This document shows, piece by piece, positions 26,975 to 34,024 of a DNA stretch of 64,000 nucleotides. A program made the translations under genes and the position numbers. This DNA comes from Streptomyces luteogriseus. GTDB taxonomy: Bacteria; Actinomycetota; Actinomycetes; Streptomycetales; Streptomycetaceae. How positions within the stretch are numbered: position 1 is the stretch's first letter; every line of letters begins with the position of its first letter. The notes below the pieces were generated by a model. That model was not told the origin of the DNA, did not search any database, and worked only from the letters and a program-made list of their open reading frames with translations. The DNA is taken from the NCBI RefSeq assembly GCF_014205055.1, contig NZ_JACHMS010000001.1:8026501-8090500 (forward strand), read 5' to 3'.

Positions 26975-26991
26975 TTGCGAATCATATGCAA
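26975..26991 (-). promoter_or_regulatory. Nur-like nickel box and -10 element of the GNAT operon
   Basis: Reading the minus strand, TTGCAT-ATGAT-TCGCAA has the same layout as the Streptomyces Nur box I recall (tTGCaa-N5-ttGCAA). The outer TTGC/GCAA halves match exactly. The -10 hexamer TATGAT (26981-26986) lies inside it, and the ATG starts 6 nt later. Nickel-loaded Nur binding here would block transcription. Confidence 0.6.
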
Positions 26992-27109
26992 GAGGGGTTC
27001 GGGGTGTCGGCCGGGGGCCGCGGGCTCCCCGAGCCGGCCGAGGCGGCGCCGCGGGGAGGTGGTCGGTGCGGAACCGGGCCCGGTTCCGCACCGGCCGAGG
27101 CGGCCCGGC

Positions 27110-27907
27110 TCAGCTCTCGGACGGGGCGAGCACCACGAAGTCCGCGTTCGCCGGGTCGAGGCAGACGGCGAGCCGGCCGACGCCCTCCACGTCCTCCGGG
27201 CCCATCTGCACGCTGCCGCCGCTCGCGTCGACCTGGGCCACCGCGGCGTCACAGTCGTCGACGGCGAAGACCGGGTGCCAGTACGGCCGCCCGCCCGTCA
27301 GTGTCAGCTCCTCCTTGCGGAGCTGCATGAGCCCGCCGTGCATCCGGTCCTCGGGGAGCCCCGAGGGGGTGATCAGGGTGTAGGTGCCCGCGCCGCCCGG
27401 CAGCGGCATGTCGCTGAACTGCCAGCCGAAGAGAGTGCCGTAGAACTCCCGAGCGCCCGCGGCGTCGCTCGTGTACAGCTCGGTCCACGACAGCGAACCC
27501 GGCTGGTCCACCAGCTCCAGGCCCTTGTTCGTGCCCGGCTGCCATACGGCGAACTGACCGCCCAGCGGGTCGCTGTACTGCGCCATCCGGCCCCAGTCGT
27601 CGAGGTCCATCGGCGGGACCCGTACGGTGCCGCCCGCCTGTTGCACGTCCTGCGTCGTGGCGTCCGCGTCGGTAACGCTGTAGTAGAGCATCCAGGCCGG
27701 GCGCGCGCCCTCCTCGGTGAGCTTGCCGAGCCCGGCGACGATCTTGCCGTCCTTCTTGAACATCCCGCCCTCGAAGTCCTCGCTCTCACCCATGGACTCG
27801 TAGTCCCATCCGAGGACGGCGCCGTAGAAGGTGGCGGCGGCCCGGACGTCCGGAGCGCCCAGGTCGAGCCAGCAGGGGGAGCCGGGGACGTACTCCGTCG
27901 TGATCAT
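27110..27907 (-). CDS. VOC-family (glyoxalase/bleomycin-resistance fold) protein
   Basis: 265 residues made of two VOC modules. The first begins GSPCWLDLGAPDVRAAATFYGAVLGWDY, and the second begins near residue 140 with WTELYTSDAAGAREFYGTLFGW. This two-module layout resembles the actinobacterial CFP30-like hydroxylase-annotated family. Metal ligands are incomplete, so catalysis is uncertain. The ATG at 27907 has GGGAAG 8 nt upstream. It stands between the GNAT and SDR genes on the same strand with no coupling. Confidence 0.82.
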   Translation of the reverse strand: MITTEYVPGSPCWLDLGAPDVRAAATFYGAVLGWDYESMGESEDFEGGMFKKDGKIVAGLGKLTEEGARPAWMLYYSVTDADATTQDVQQAGGTVRVPPMDLDDWGRMAQYSDPLGGQFAVWQPGTNKGLELVDQPGSLSWTELYTSDAAGAREFYGTLFGWQFSDMPLPGGAGTYTLITPSGLPEDRMHGGLMQLRKEELTLTGGRPYWHPVFAVDDCDAAVAQVDASGGSVQMGPEDVEGVGRLAVCLDPANADFVVLAPSES

Positions 27908-28017
27908 GGCGATGCTTCCCTTCCACGGGGCCGGTGTGCCCAGCGTGACACCGAGCACGGCCCGTCGCCCGTCGGCCGCTCGCCGTTCGGGGGACCCCGG
28001 CCCACGCGGGGGCGGCG

Positions 28018-28905
28018 TCAGTGGACGGACAGCCCGCCGTCGACGAAGACCGACTGCCCGGTCACGTAGGCGGACGCCGCGCTCGCCAGGAAGACCGCCG
28101 CACCCGCGAAGTCCTCGGCGAGACCGTTCCGCCCGACCATCGTGCGGGCGGCCAGGGCGGCCACCCTCTCCGGGTCCGACGACAGTTGCGCGTTGAGCGG
28201 TGTCATGACGAAGCCCGGCACGAGGAGGTTGCAGGTGACCCCGCGCGGCGACCAGGCCTCGGCCTGGGAGCGCGCCAGTGCCTCCAGCCCGCCCTTGGAG
28301 GCGCCGTAGGCACCGCTCTGGACGAACGCGCGATGCGCCTGCTGTGAGCTGATGTGGATGATCCGCCCGTACCCGCGCTCCGCCATGCCGGGCCCGAAGC
28401 GCTGCCCCAGCAGGAACGGCGCCTCCAGGTTGACCGCCATCGTGGCGTCCCAGACGTCCTCGCCGAGCTCGTCCATCGGCGGACGCAGGTTGATCCCGGC
28501 GCTGTTGACGAGGATGTCGGGCTCCCCGAACACCCCGGCCGCCCGCTCGGCGGCCGTCCGCACCCCCTCGCGGGTGCTCAGATCCGCGCTGACCCATGCG
28601 GCGCGGCACCCCTGGGCCGTGAGCTCCTCGACCGTCGCGACCAGCCCGGCCTCGCCCCGCGCCACGACCACCACGCTCGCCCCCGCCCGGGCGAGTGCGC
28701 CGGTGATGGCGCGGCCGATCCCGGAACTGCCCCCGGTGACCACCGCGACCCGGCCCTCCAGGGAGAACAGCTCGGAGAGGAAGTCCTGCGCGGCCCGGGA
28801 CGGCGGAGTCGCTCCGGGCGGCCGGGTCTCCCGGGTCTCTTGGGCCTGCTGGGTCTGCTGGGTCTGCTGGTCCGGCTGGGGCGAAGGCGTCGGGTGGGTC
28901 GTCAT
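28018..28905 (-). CDS. SDR-family oxidoreductase with Gln/Thr-rich N-terminus
   Basis: 295-residue short-chain dehydrogenase. The NAD(P) motif is TGGSSGIGRA near residue 57, with NSAGIN, then the catalytic Ser in HISSQQAH and Tyr/Lys in YGASKGG, and VDGGLSVH at the end. Unusually, the first 45 residues are low complexity (QQTQQTQQAQETRE, with many Pro and Thr) and absent from the family, so the true start might be later. The ATG at 28905 is used here. The substrate is likely an alcohol or ketone. Confidence 0.85.
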   Translation of the reverse strand: MTTHPTPSPQPDQQTQQTQQAQETRETRPPGATPPSRAAQDFLSELFSLEGRVAVVTGGSSGIGRAITGALARAGASVVVVARGEAGLVATVEELTAQGCRAAWVSADLSTREGVRTAAERAAGVFGEPDILVNSAGINLRPPMDELGEDVWDATMAVNLEAPFLLGQRFGPGMAERGYGRIIHISSQQAHRAFVQSGAYGASKGGLEALARSQAEAWSPRGVTCNLLVPGFVMTPLNAQLSSDPERVAALAARTMVGRNGLAEDFAGAAVFLASAASAYVTGQSVFVDGGLSVH

Positions 28906-29001
28906 GGCGACCCACTCTAGGTCGAAGATCCGGCCGGTCGTCGAGCGGTGCACAGCACCGTGCGGGAAGGTCCGGCGAGTCCCGGCAGATCTCTCACATA
29001 G

Positions 29002-29018
29002 ATACCCCTGGGGGGTAT
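29002..29018 (+). promoter_or_regulatory. CsoR-like copper operator
   Basis: ATACCCC-TGG-GGGGTAT is a perfect 7+3+7 palindrome with the G/C tracts typical of CsoR/RcnR-family operators. A -10 element TATAGT (29018-29023) follows and the ATG is at 29031, so the site overlaps the promoter and the transcript is probably leaderless. Confidence 0.7.
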
Positions 29019-29030
29019 ATAGTCGACGTC

Positions 29031-29519
29031 ATGGACCACACCGCTCATGAACCTGAGAAGCATCACGGGTTGCGCCGGCACGGGACCGCGTCCTGGGGCA
29101 CCGCCGTGAAGGCGACGCTGCACTGCCTGACCGGGTGCGCGATCGGCGAGATCCTCGGCATGGTGATCGGCACGGCGGCGGGATGGGGCAACGTGCCCAC
29201 CATGGTGGTGGCGATCGCGCTCGCGTTCCTCTTCGGCTACTCGTTCACCCTGTACGCGGTCCTGCGCGCCGGCCTCGACCTCAAGGCCGCGATCCGGGTC
29301 GCCCTCGCCGCGGACACGGTCTCGATCGCGGTGATGGAACTCGTGGACAACCTCATCATCGCGCTCACCCCGGGCGCGATGGACGCCGAACTGTCGGAGG
29401 GTCTCTTCTGGTACGCGCTCCTGGGCGGATTCGCGGTCGCCTTCCTGATCACGACCCCGGTCAACAAGTGGATGATCGGCCGCGGCAAGGGCCACGCCGT
29501 GGTCCATGCCCACCACTGA
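29031..29519 (+). CDS. DUF4396 membrane protein, probably copper-responsive
   Basis: 162-residue membrane protein with about four helices. The first begins with the family signature ATLHCLTGCAIGEILGMVIG, which carries His and two Cys, and the protein has His-rich ends (MDHTAHEPEKHH and HAVVHAHH) that could bind metal. I recall DUF4396 genes occurring beside CsoR genes. The CsoR-like palindrome over its promoter supports a copper role here. Exact function (copper efflux, sequestration or membrane repair) is unknown. Confidence 0.8.
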   Translation: MDHTAHEPEKHHGLRRHGTASWGTAVKATLHCLTGCAIGEILGMVIGTAAGWGNVPTMVVAIALAFLFGYSFTLYAVLRAGLDLKAAIRVALAADTVSIAVMELVDNLIIALTPGAMDAELSEGLFWYALLGGFAVAFLITTPVNKWMIGRGKGHAVVHAHH

Positions 29520-29581
29520 CGCGATGTCACTTCTGGTGCGGCGCCGGGGAACCCGGCGGGACCGGGAGCCGTTGCCCCCGT

Positions 29582-29944
29582 ATGACGGATACCGTGTGGG
29601 CGGGGCAATGGCTCCCCTTGCTGATCGTCGCGGGCGCCCTGGCTGTGGTCATGGGCCTCTTCGCCTGGCTCTCGTCCGTGGTCCGGCGCCGCGGACTCGC
29701 CGGCTCGGGCTTCCGCGCGGCCATGGCCTCGTACGAAGAGGCCTTCAGGGTGACCGCCCACGACTCCCACTACGAGATCCAGGCCCAGGCGCAGGCCCAG
29801 AGCCCCGCCGCGGCACCCGGCGACCCCTGGCGCCCCGCCCGGGACACCTCGGACGGCGTCAGGGGAACACGGCGCCCCCGCCCCCGGAGCGGACTACGCC
29901 GCCGCTTCGGGGCGTGGCAGCGGAGAGCCGTTCGGGGCCGGTGA
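29582..29944 (+). CDS. Small single-helix membrane protein, unknown function
   Basis: 120 residues. An N-terminal helix (WLPLLIVAGALAVVMGLFAWL, residues 10-30) is followed by a cytoplasmic tail with a Gln/Ala repeat (EIQAQAQAQS) and a basic, Arg-rich end. The ATG has GGGAG about 9 nt upstream, and codon-position bias is normal. The coding region ends inside the first unit of a 29-bp tandem repeat. No family is recognised. Its placement after the DUF4396 gene may be incidental. Confidence 0.65.
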   Translation: MTDTVWAGQWLPLLIVAGALAVVMGLFAWLSSVVRRRGLAGSGFRAAMASYEEAFRVTAHDSHYEIQAQAQAQSPAAAPGDPWRPARDTSDGVRGTRRPRPRSGLRRRFGAWQRRAVRGR

Positions 29945-30026
29945 CGGGGCGACACGCTGAGAGTGGCTGGTGACGCAGCGGCACGCGGAGAGTGGCCGGT
30001 GACGCCGCGGCATGCGGAGAGTCGCT
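29940..30026. repeat. Three tandem copies of a 29-bp repeat
   Basis: Units start at 29940, 29969 and 29998, each of the form GGTGACG-n-GCGG-n-ACGC-n-GAGAGTGGC with a few changes. A decayed partial fourth unit may lie near 30033-30052. They are contiguous with no spacers. They lie between the small membrane-protein gene, whose stop is in unit 1, and the convergent AlkZ-like gene. Confidence 0.8.
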
Positions 30027-30102
30027 CGGGGCCCGTCACGCCGCGGGTATGCGGCCCGCCTTTCGTCGAACGCCCCCATACAGCCGCCGTGCCGCAGCCG
30101 CT

Positions 30103-31242
30103 TCAGCTCTTGAGCAGGCGCACCTGACCCTCGGGGAGTTTCGGCCACCAGTGGTGGTAGCGCCGGTAGACCTCGGTGTCGCGGCCGGCCAGCAGGGTCG
30201 TCAACGACGCGGCCTCCGCGGCGAGTCCGTCCCACACGGCGGCCGGCAGGTCGTGGAAGGCCATGGCCTCGATGCCGCCGTCGAGCGCGCGCCACACGCC
30301 GGCGACCCGGCCGTCGACCAGAAGCGTGGGCAGTACGTCACCGTTCACCCGGATCACCAGACGGCGATAGGCCGGGGGGATCACGCGGCTGCGGTCGGCA
30401 TGGGCCAGCAGGACGCTGTCCCACATGGCCATCAGCCGGGGCGGGGCGGGAGTGTCCGCCGGTGGGCGCGAGGCGCCGGGCACGTCGTACAGGAGGGTCC
30501 CGTCGGGTCCCCGCAGTTGCTCCACCGCATCGTCGAGGGCGACCAGTGCTCGGCGTACCGGCGCCCGCGGCACCATGGCGAACTGCGCGACGTCCGCCAC
30601 CGAGGCGGGCCCGAAGCCCGCCAGATAGCGCAGGACGAGGTGGTTCAGCGCCTCCGCCACCGTCTCCCGCCCTTCGGGCACGGGACCGGTCCGCGCCGCG
30701 ACGAACGATGACCGGGCGCCGAACGACCACGGCCCGCCGGTCGGGACATGGAGCAGCGGCGCGTACGCCTTGAGCCCCCACCACGCCCCGGCCTTCTTCT
30801 CCTCACCGACTCGCTCCGCCAGCCAGTCCTGCACCTCGGCGGCCGTCCGCGGCCGGTCCGCGAAGTCCAGCAACTCGGGGACCAGCGCCTGGCCGTCGGC
30901 CGGCGTGAGCCCCGCCGCGGCGAAGCGGTACCCGAGCCGTGAGGCGTACAGCGTCTGCTGCATCGCCTCCCGGAACACCTGATAATCGTCGGCGTGGACC
31001 GCGTGCAACGTGATCCGCATCAGGGTCGCCTTGACCACCGCGCGCCCCGCGAAGGCGGCGTCCAGCCCGGCCGGCGCGAACCCGGCCAGCCGGTTCCACA
31101 GCGCCACGTACGGTGAGGCGGGGTGCTGCGCCTGCAGTGCCACCACACGCCGCACCGCCTCCCCGCTCTCCATCGCCTCCCGCCCCAGCAGCAACTGGCG
31201 CCCGAGGGTGGCTCGATTGAGCTCCTGCGCGGTGATGTCCAC
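30103..31242 (-). CDS. AlkZ-like (HTH_42) DNA glycosylase family protein
   Basis: 379-residue protein of the winged-helix HTH_42/YcaQ-AlkZ family, built of tandem winged helices. The motif Gln-hydrophobic-Gln, catalytic in AlkZ, is present as LQAQHP with Q37-A38-Q39. Further family segments are LMRITLHAVHADDY, RYLAGFGPASVADVAQF and VWDGLA. AlkZ-like enzymes unhook bulky or crosslinked alkylated bases, and producers use them for self-resistance to genotoxins. It could be a general repair copy. No genotoxin biosynthetic genes are in the window. Confidence 0.8.
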   Translation of the reverse strand: MDITAQELNRATLGRQLLLGREAMESGEAVRRVVALQAQHPASPYVALWNRLAGFAPAGLDAAFAGRAVVKATLMRITLHAVHADDYQVFREAMQQTLYASRLGYRFAAAGLTPADGQALVPELLDFADRPRTAAEVQDWLAERVGEEKKAGAWWGLKAYAPLLHVPTGGPWSFGARSSFVAARTGPVPEGRETVAEALNHLVLRYLAGFGPASVADVAQFAMVPRAPVRRALVALDDAVEQLRGPDGTLLYDVPGASRPPADTPAPPRLMAMWDSVLLAHADRSRVIPPAYRRLVIRVNGDVLPTLLVDGRVAGVWRALDGGIEAMAFHDLPAAVWDGLAAEAASLTTLLAGRDTEVYRRYHHWWPKLPEGQVRLLKS

Positions 31243-31268
31243 GCCGGGGATTCTGCCGTGGCCCGGCC

Positions 31269-31283
31269 GGAGTCGCCGACTCC
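31269..31283. promoter_or_regulatory. Palindrome upstream of the AlkZ-like gene
   Basis: GGAGTC-GCC-GACTCC is a perfect 6+3+6 inverted repeat 27 bp upstream of the minus-strand start, in the shared control region with the Met/His-rich membrane-protein gene. The regulator is unknown. Confidence 0.4.
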
Positions 31284-31385
31284 AAGGCAGTGCTCTGGAT
31301 CACATGGCTTGGATTGAGTGTCCGGCGGGGGAGTTGTCCGTACCCATGGGTGTCGGGGCGGGGCCGGATGCGAGGATGAGGCGCC

Positions 31386-32039
31386 ATGACAGTCGGGTGG
31401 TGTGCTCGCACGATACGGGCCGCGGTGTTCGCGGCCGTCTGTGTCGTGCTCGCCGCCCTGGGGCACGTCATGATGTCCGGCGACCACGTGCCCCTGTCGA
31501 CGCTGCTGGCGGGCTGGGCCGTGACGGTCGTGGCGGGCTGGTGCCTGGCGGGCCGCGAACGCGGACCCGGCCTGGTCGTCGCCGTCGCCGTAGCGGTCCA
31601 GACGGCTCTGCACTCGGCGTTCTCGCTCGGACCGCCGACGCCCGGGGCACCTGGGACGGACTCCATGGACATGCCGTCCATGAGCCACGGCATGGGATCC
31701 ATGAGCCACGGCATGAGCTCGGGCGCCATGGAGTCCATGTCCCCGCACACGGTGCACCTCCCCGGCGGCGACTCCTCCCTCGGCATGCTCGCCGCCCACC
31801 TCCTGGCGGCGCTGCTGTGCGGCCTGTGGCTGGGCCACGGCGAGCGGGCGGTCTTCCGGCTGCTGCGCGCCGTGGGCAGCCGGCTCGCCGCACCGCTGCG
31901 GCTCCTGTTCGCCCTGCCCGCACCGCCGCCCCCGCCCGTACGCCCACGGCGACGGTCGTCGAACCGCACGCCGCGCCTCCTCCTTCTCGTCCACGCGATC
32001 ACCACCCGGGGACCACCCGTGGGGGCCGCTGCCGCCTGA
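31386..32039 (+). CDS. Met/His-rich membrane protein, likely copper-binding
   Basis: 217 residues with four helices (about 12-30, 40-55, 63-80, 130-150). The extracytoplasmic loop between helices 3 and 4 is packed with Met and His (MDMPSMSHGMGSMSHGM, then MESMSPHTVHLPGG), a pattern used to bind Cu(I). The C-terminal tail is Pro/Arg-rich. It lies upstream of an ECF sigma gene by 220 bp on the same strand. I infer a role in copper handling. No catalytic domain is visible. Confidence 0.7.
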   Translation: MTVGWCARTIRAAVFAAVCVVLAALGHVMMSGDHVPLSTLLAGWAVTVVAGWCLAGRERGPGLVVAVAVAVQTALHSAFSLGPPTPGAPGTDSMDMPSMSHGMGSMSHGMSSGAMESMSPHTVHLPGGDSSLGMLAAHLLAALLCGLWLGHGERAVFRLLRAVGSRLAAPLRLLFALPAPPPPPVRPRRRSSNRTPRLLLLVHAITTRGPPVGAAAA

Positions 32040-32259
32040 CGGCAGCCGGTGACACCCCGGGGCAGCCCCTGTGCGCCCCGGCCGCGGCCGTACGTCCGGT
32101 CCGACGCGTCATCCGCAGGCGGTCACGCCTCCCGACGCGCCGTACGGGCACGCCCGCCTCCCCCCCCCTCACCGGACCGCGCAGGTACACGCGCACGTCC
32201 GACCTCACGGCCTGCCTGCCCGTGTGCCCGTGGTCCCGGAATCCCGAGAAGGACATCAG

Positions 32260-32871
32260 GTGATCACTCCTGCCCTGCCCCTTGCGCACGAGAGATCGGC
32301 GTCGGCCGACGAGTCGATAACCGCCTGGGCGCTGGCCGCCCGCGGCGGCGACTCCGCGGCCGTCGACCGCTTCGTGCGCGCCCTGCACCGTGACGTCATC
32401 CGGTACGTGGCCCATCTGTGCGCCGACCCGCAGGCGGTGGACGATCTGGCGCAGGACACGTTCCTGCGGGCGCTCGGCAGCCTCCACCGGTTCGAGGGCC
32501 GTTCCTCCGCGCGGACCTGGCTGCTGGCGATCGCCCGGCGCGCGGTGGCCGACAGCATCCGCTACTCCGCCGCCCGCCCCCGCCCGGCCGACCTCCCGGA
32601 CTGGGAGCCGGCGGCCGAACTCGCCCAGCCGCGCGGCCTGCCCGGCTTCGACGACGGCGTAGCGCTGCTGGAGCTGCTGGCCGGACTGCCGGACGAACGC
32701 CGAGAGGCATTCGTCCTCACGCAGCTGCTCGGCCTGCCCTACGCGGAGGCGGCGGCGCTGAGCAACTGCCCCGTCGGCACGGTCCGTTCCCGCGTGGCCC
32801 GCGCCCGGGCGACGCTCCTCGCCCTGCTCGCCGCGGCGGAGGATCCGGGCCCGGCCCTCGTCGCGGCCTGA
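32260..32871 (+). CDS. ECF-type RNA polymerase sigma factor
   Basis: 203 residues. Region 2 runs from about residue 35 (DVIRYVAHLCADPQAVDDLAQDTFLRAL) and region 4 from about 140 (GLPDERREAFVLTQLLGLPYAEAAA, then CPVGTVRSRVARAR). The GTG at 32260 has AAGGA upstream, and a longer frame from 32071 is Arg/Pro-rich noise. No anti-sigma gene follows; a terminator lies 16 bp after the stop. It may be controlled by a membrane partner such as the preceding Met/His-rich protein, but this is speculation. Confidence 0.88.
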   Translation: MITPALPLAHERSASADESITAWALAARGGDSAAVDRFVRALHRDVIRYVAHLCADPQAVDDLAQDTFLRALGSLHRFEGRSSARTWLLAIARRAVADSIRYSAARPRPADLPDWEPAAELAQPRGLPGFDDGVALLELLAGLPDERREAFVLTQLLGLPYAEAAALSNCPVGTVRSRVARARATLLALLAAAEDPGPALVAA

Positions 32872-32886
32872 CACATCCAGGCCGAC

Positions 32887-32915
32887 GGTGCCCGCCGCTA
32901 CCGCCGGCGGGCACC
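32887..32915. terminator. Perfect 11-bp stem terminator after the ECF sigma gene
   Basis: Arms 32887-32897 and 32905-32915 are perfectly complementary around a 7-nt loop. It can serve both the plus-strand sigma gene and the minus-strand regulator remnant. Confidence 0.8.
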
Positions 32916-32917
32916 GC

Positions 32918-33070
32918 TCACTTCAGGCGCCGCACCGACTGCCGGATCACCAACCGGGTGCTCAGCACCACGTGGTCGGCACCCGGAGTCCGCTCCTCCC
33001 GTTCGAGCGCCAGCCGTACGGCGGAACGGCCCAGTTCCTGGACCGGCCGTTGCCGGACCTCGACCCGCAC
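32918..33070 (-). pseudogene. C-terminal remnant of a LacI-family regulator
   Basis: The minus strand reads VEVRQRPVQELGRSAVRLAL and then HVVLSTRLVIRQSVRRL before a stop. This is the typical last 45 residues of a LacI repressor (the QPVxELGrxAv helix and the final RLVIRxSv strand). The DNA-binding and ligand domains are missing. Upstream the sequence changes abruptly into another remnant on the opposite strand. Confidence 0.7.
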
Positions 33071-33133
33071 GAGATCACCCAGGTGCAGGTGGATCTCACG
33101 GTCTTCGACGGGCGGGTCGTCTTCGAGCGGTGA
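33052..33133 (+). pseudogene. C-terminal remnant of an amidohydrolase
   Basis: The plus strand reads PDLDPHEITQVQVDLTVFDGRVVFER and a stop. This matches the end of YtcJ-type amidohydrolases (the final I-x-V-x-x-T-x-x-G-G-R-V-V strand). No catalytic part is present. It abuts and slightly overlaps the LacI remnant, marking a deletion or recombination junction near 33050-33075. Confidence 0.6.
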
Positions 33134-33142
33134 GGGCTGCGC

Positions 33143-34024
33143 TCAGGCCGCTCGCACCATCGTGCGCCGGGCCCCCCACCGCCGGTTCCGGTACCGCCCG
33201 GCGGCCCGGCACACCGCGTAGACCGTGAAGGAGATCGTCGTGACGTAGGGGCTGATGGGGATGCTGCCGCCCAGGGCGAGCAGGATGCCGCCCTCGATGG
33301 AGACCACCGCGAACAGCACGCTCAGCAGGGGCAGCAGCACCGGCGAGGCGGTGACGCGGGCGGCCGCCGCGGCCGGGGTGACGACCAGGGAGAGCACCAG
33401 CAGCGCGCCGACGATCTGCACCGACAGGGCGACCGCGAGCCCGAGCACCAGCATGAACGCGAAGGAGAGCGTGCGCACCGGCACCCCGCGGGCCTGAGCC
33501 ACGTCCGGATCCGCGCTGGCGAAGGCGAGCGGGCGCCACATCACCGCCAGGGCGGCCAGCACCAGGACGGACGTGCCGAGCAGCCATGACATCTGCGGGG
33601 TGTCCACGGCCACGATCTGCCCGGTGAGCAGCCCGAACTTGCTGGCCGCCCGGCCCTTGTAGAGGGCGAGGAAGAGCACGCCGAGTCCCAGGCCGAACGG
33701 CATGATGATGCCGATCACCGAGTTGCGGTCCCGGGCGCGTGTTCCGAGGACGCCTATGGCACCGGCCGCGAGGAGGGAACCGGCGATGGAGCCCGCCACG
33801 ACGTTCGTGTCCAGCAGCAGCGCCGCCGAGGCACCGGCGAAGGACAGTTCGCTGATGCCGTGCACCGCGAACGGCAGGTCCCGCATCAGGACGAACACCC
33901 CGGCCAGCCCGCCCACCAGGCCGAGCGCGACGCCGGCGACGAGGGAGTTGCGGACCAGGGCGAGGAGTTGGCCGTAGTCGGTGAAGTCGAAGATCTGGTG
34001 CCAGATCCCGTCGGCGAGTGTCAT
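33143..34024 (-). CDS. znuB: Zinc ABC transporter permease ZnuB
   Basis: 293-residue membrane protein of the ABC-3 metal permease family, with about eight helices. Its characteristic segments are VFVLMRDLPFAVHGISELSFAG, RDRNSVIGIIMPFGLGLGVLF and QIVGALLVLSLVVTPAAAA. The ATG overlaps the znuC stop by 4 bp. It forms the channel of a high-affinity Zn2+ (possibly Mn2+) importer with ZnuA and ZnuC. Confidence 0.9.
   Translation of the reverse strand: MTLADGIWHQIFDFTDYGQLLALVRNSLVAGVALGLVGGLAGVFVLMRDLPFAVHGISELSFAGASAALLLDTNVVAGSIAGSLLAAGAIGVLGTRARDRNSVIGIIMPFGLGLGVLFLALYKGRAASKFGLLTGQIVAVDTPQMSWLLGTSVLVLAALAVMWRPLAFASADPDVAQARGVPVRTLSFAFMLVLGLAVALSVQIVGALLVLSLVVTPAAAAARVTASPVLLPLLSVLFAVVSIEGGILLALGGSIPISPYVTTISFTVYAVCRAAGRYRNRRWGARRTMVRAA

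Noticed and set aside
29940..30026. Possible CRISPR array from 29-bp repeats
   Set aside because: The units are directly adjacent with no spacers and there are no cas genes.
32071..32259. Upstream extension of the ECF sigma factor
   Set aside because: Pro/Arg/His-rich and unlike region 1; the GTG at 32260 has a good ribosome site and fits family length.
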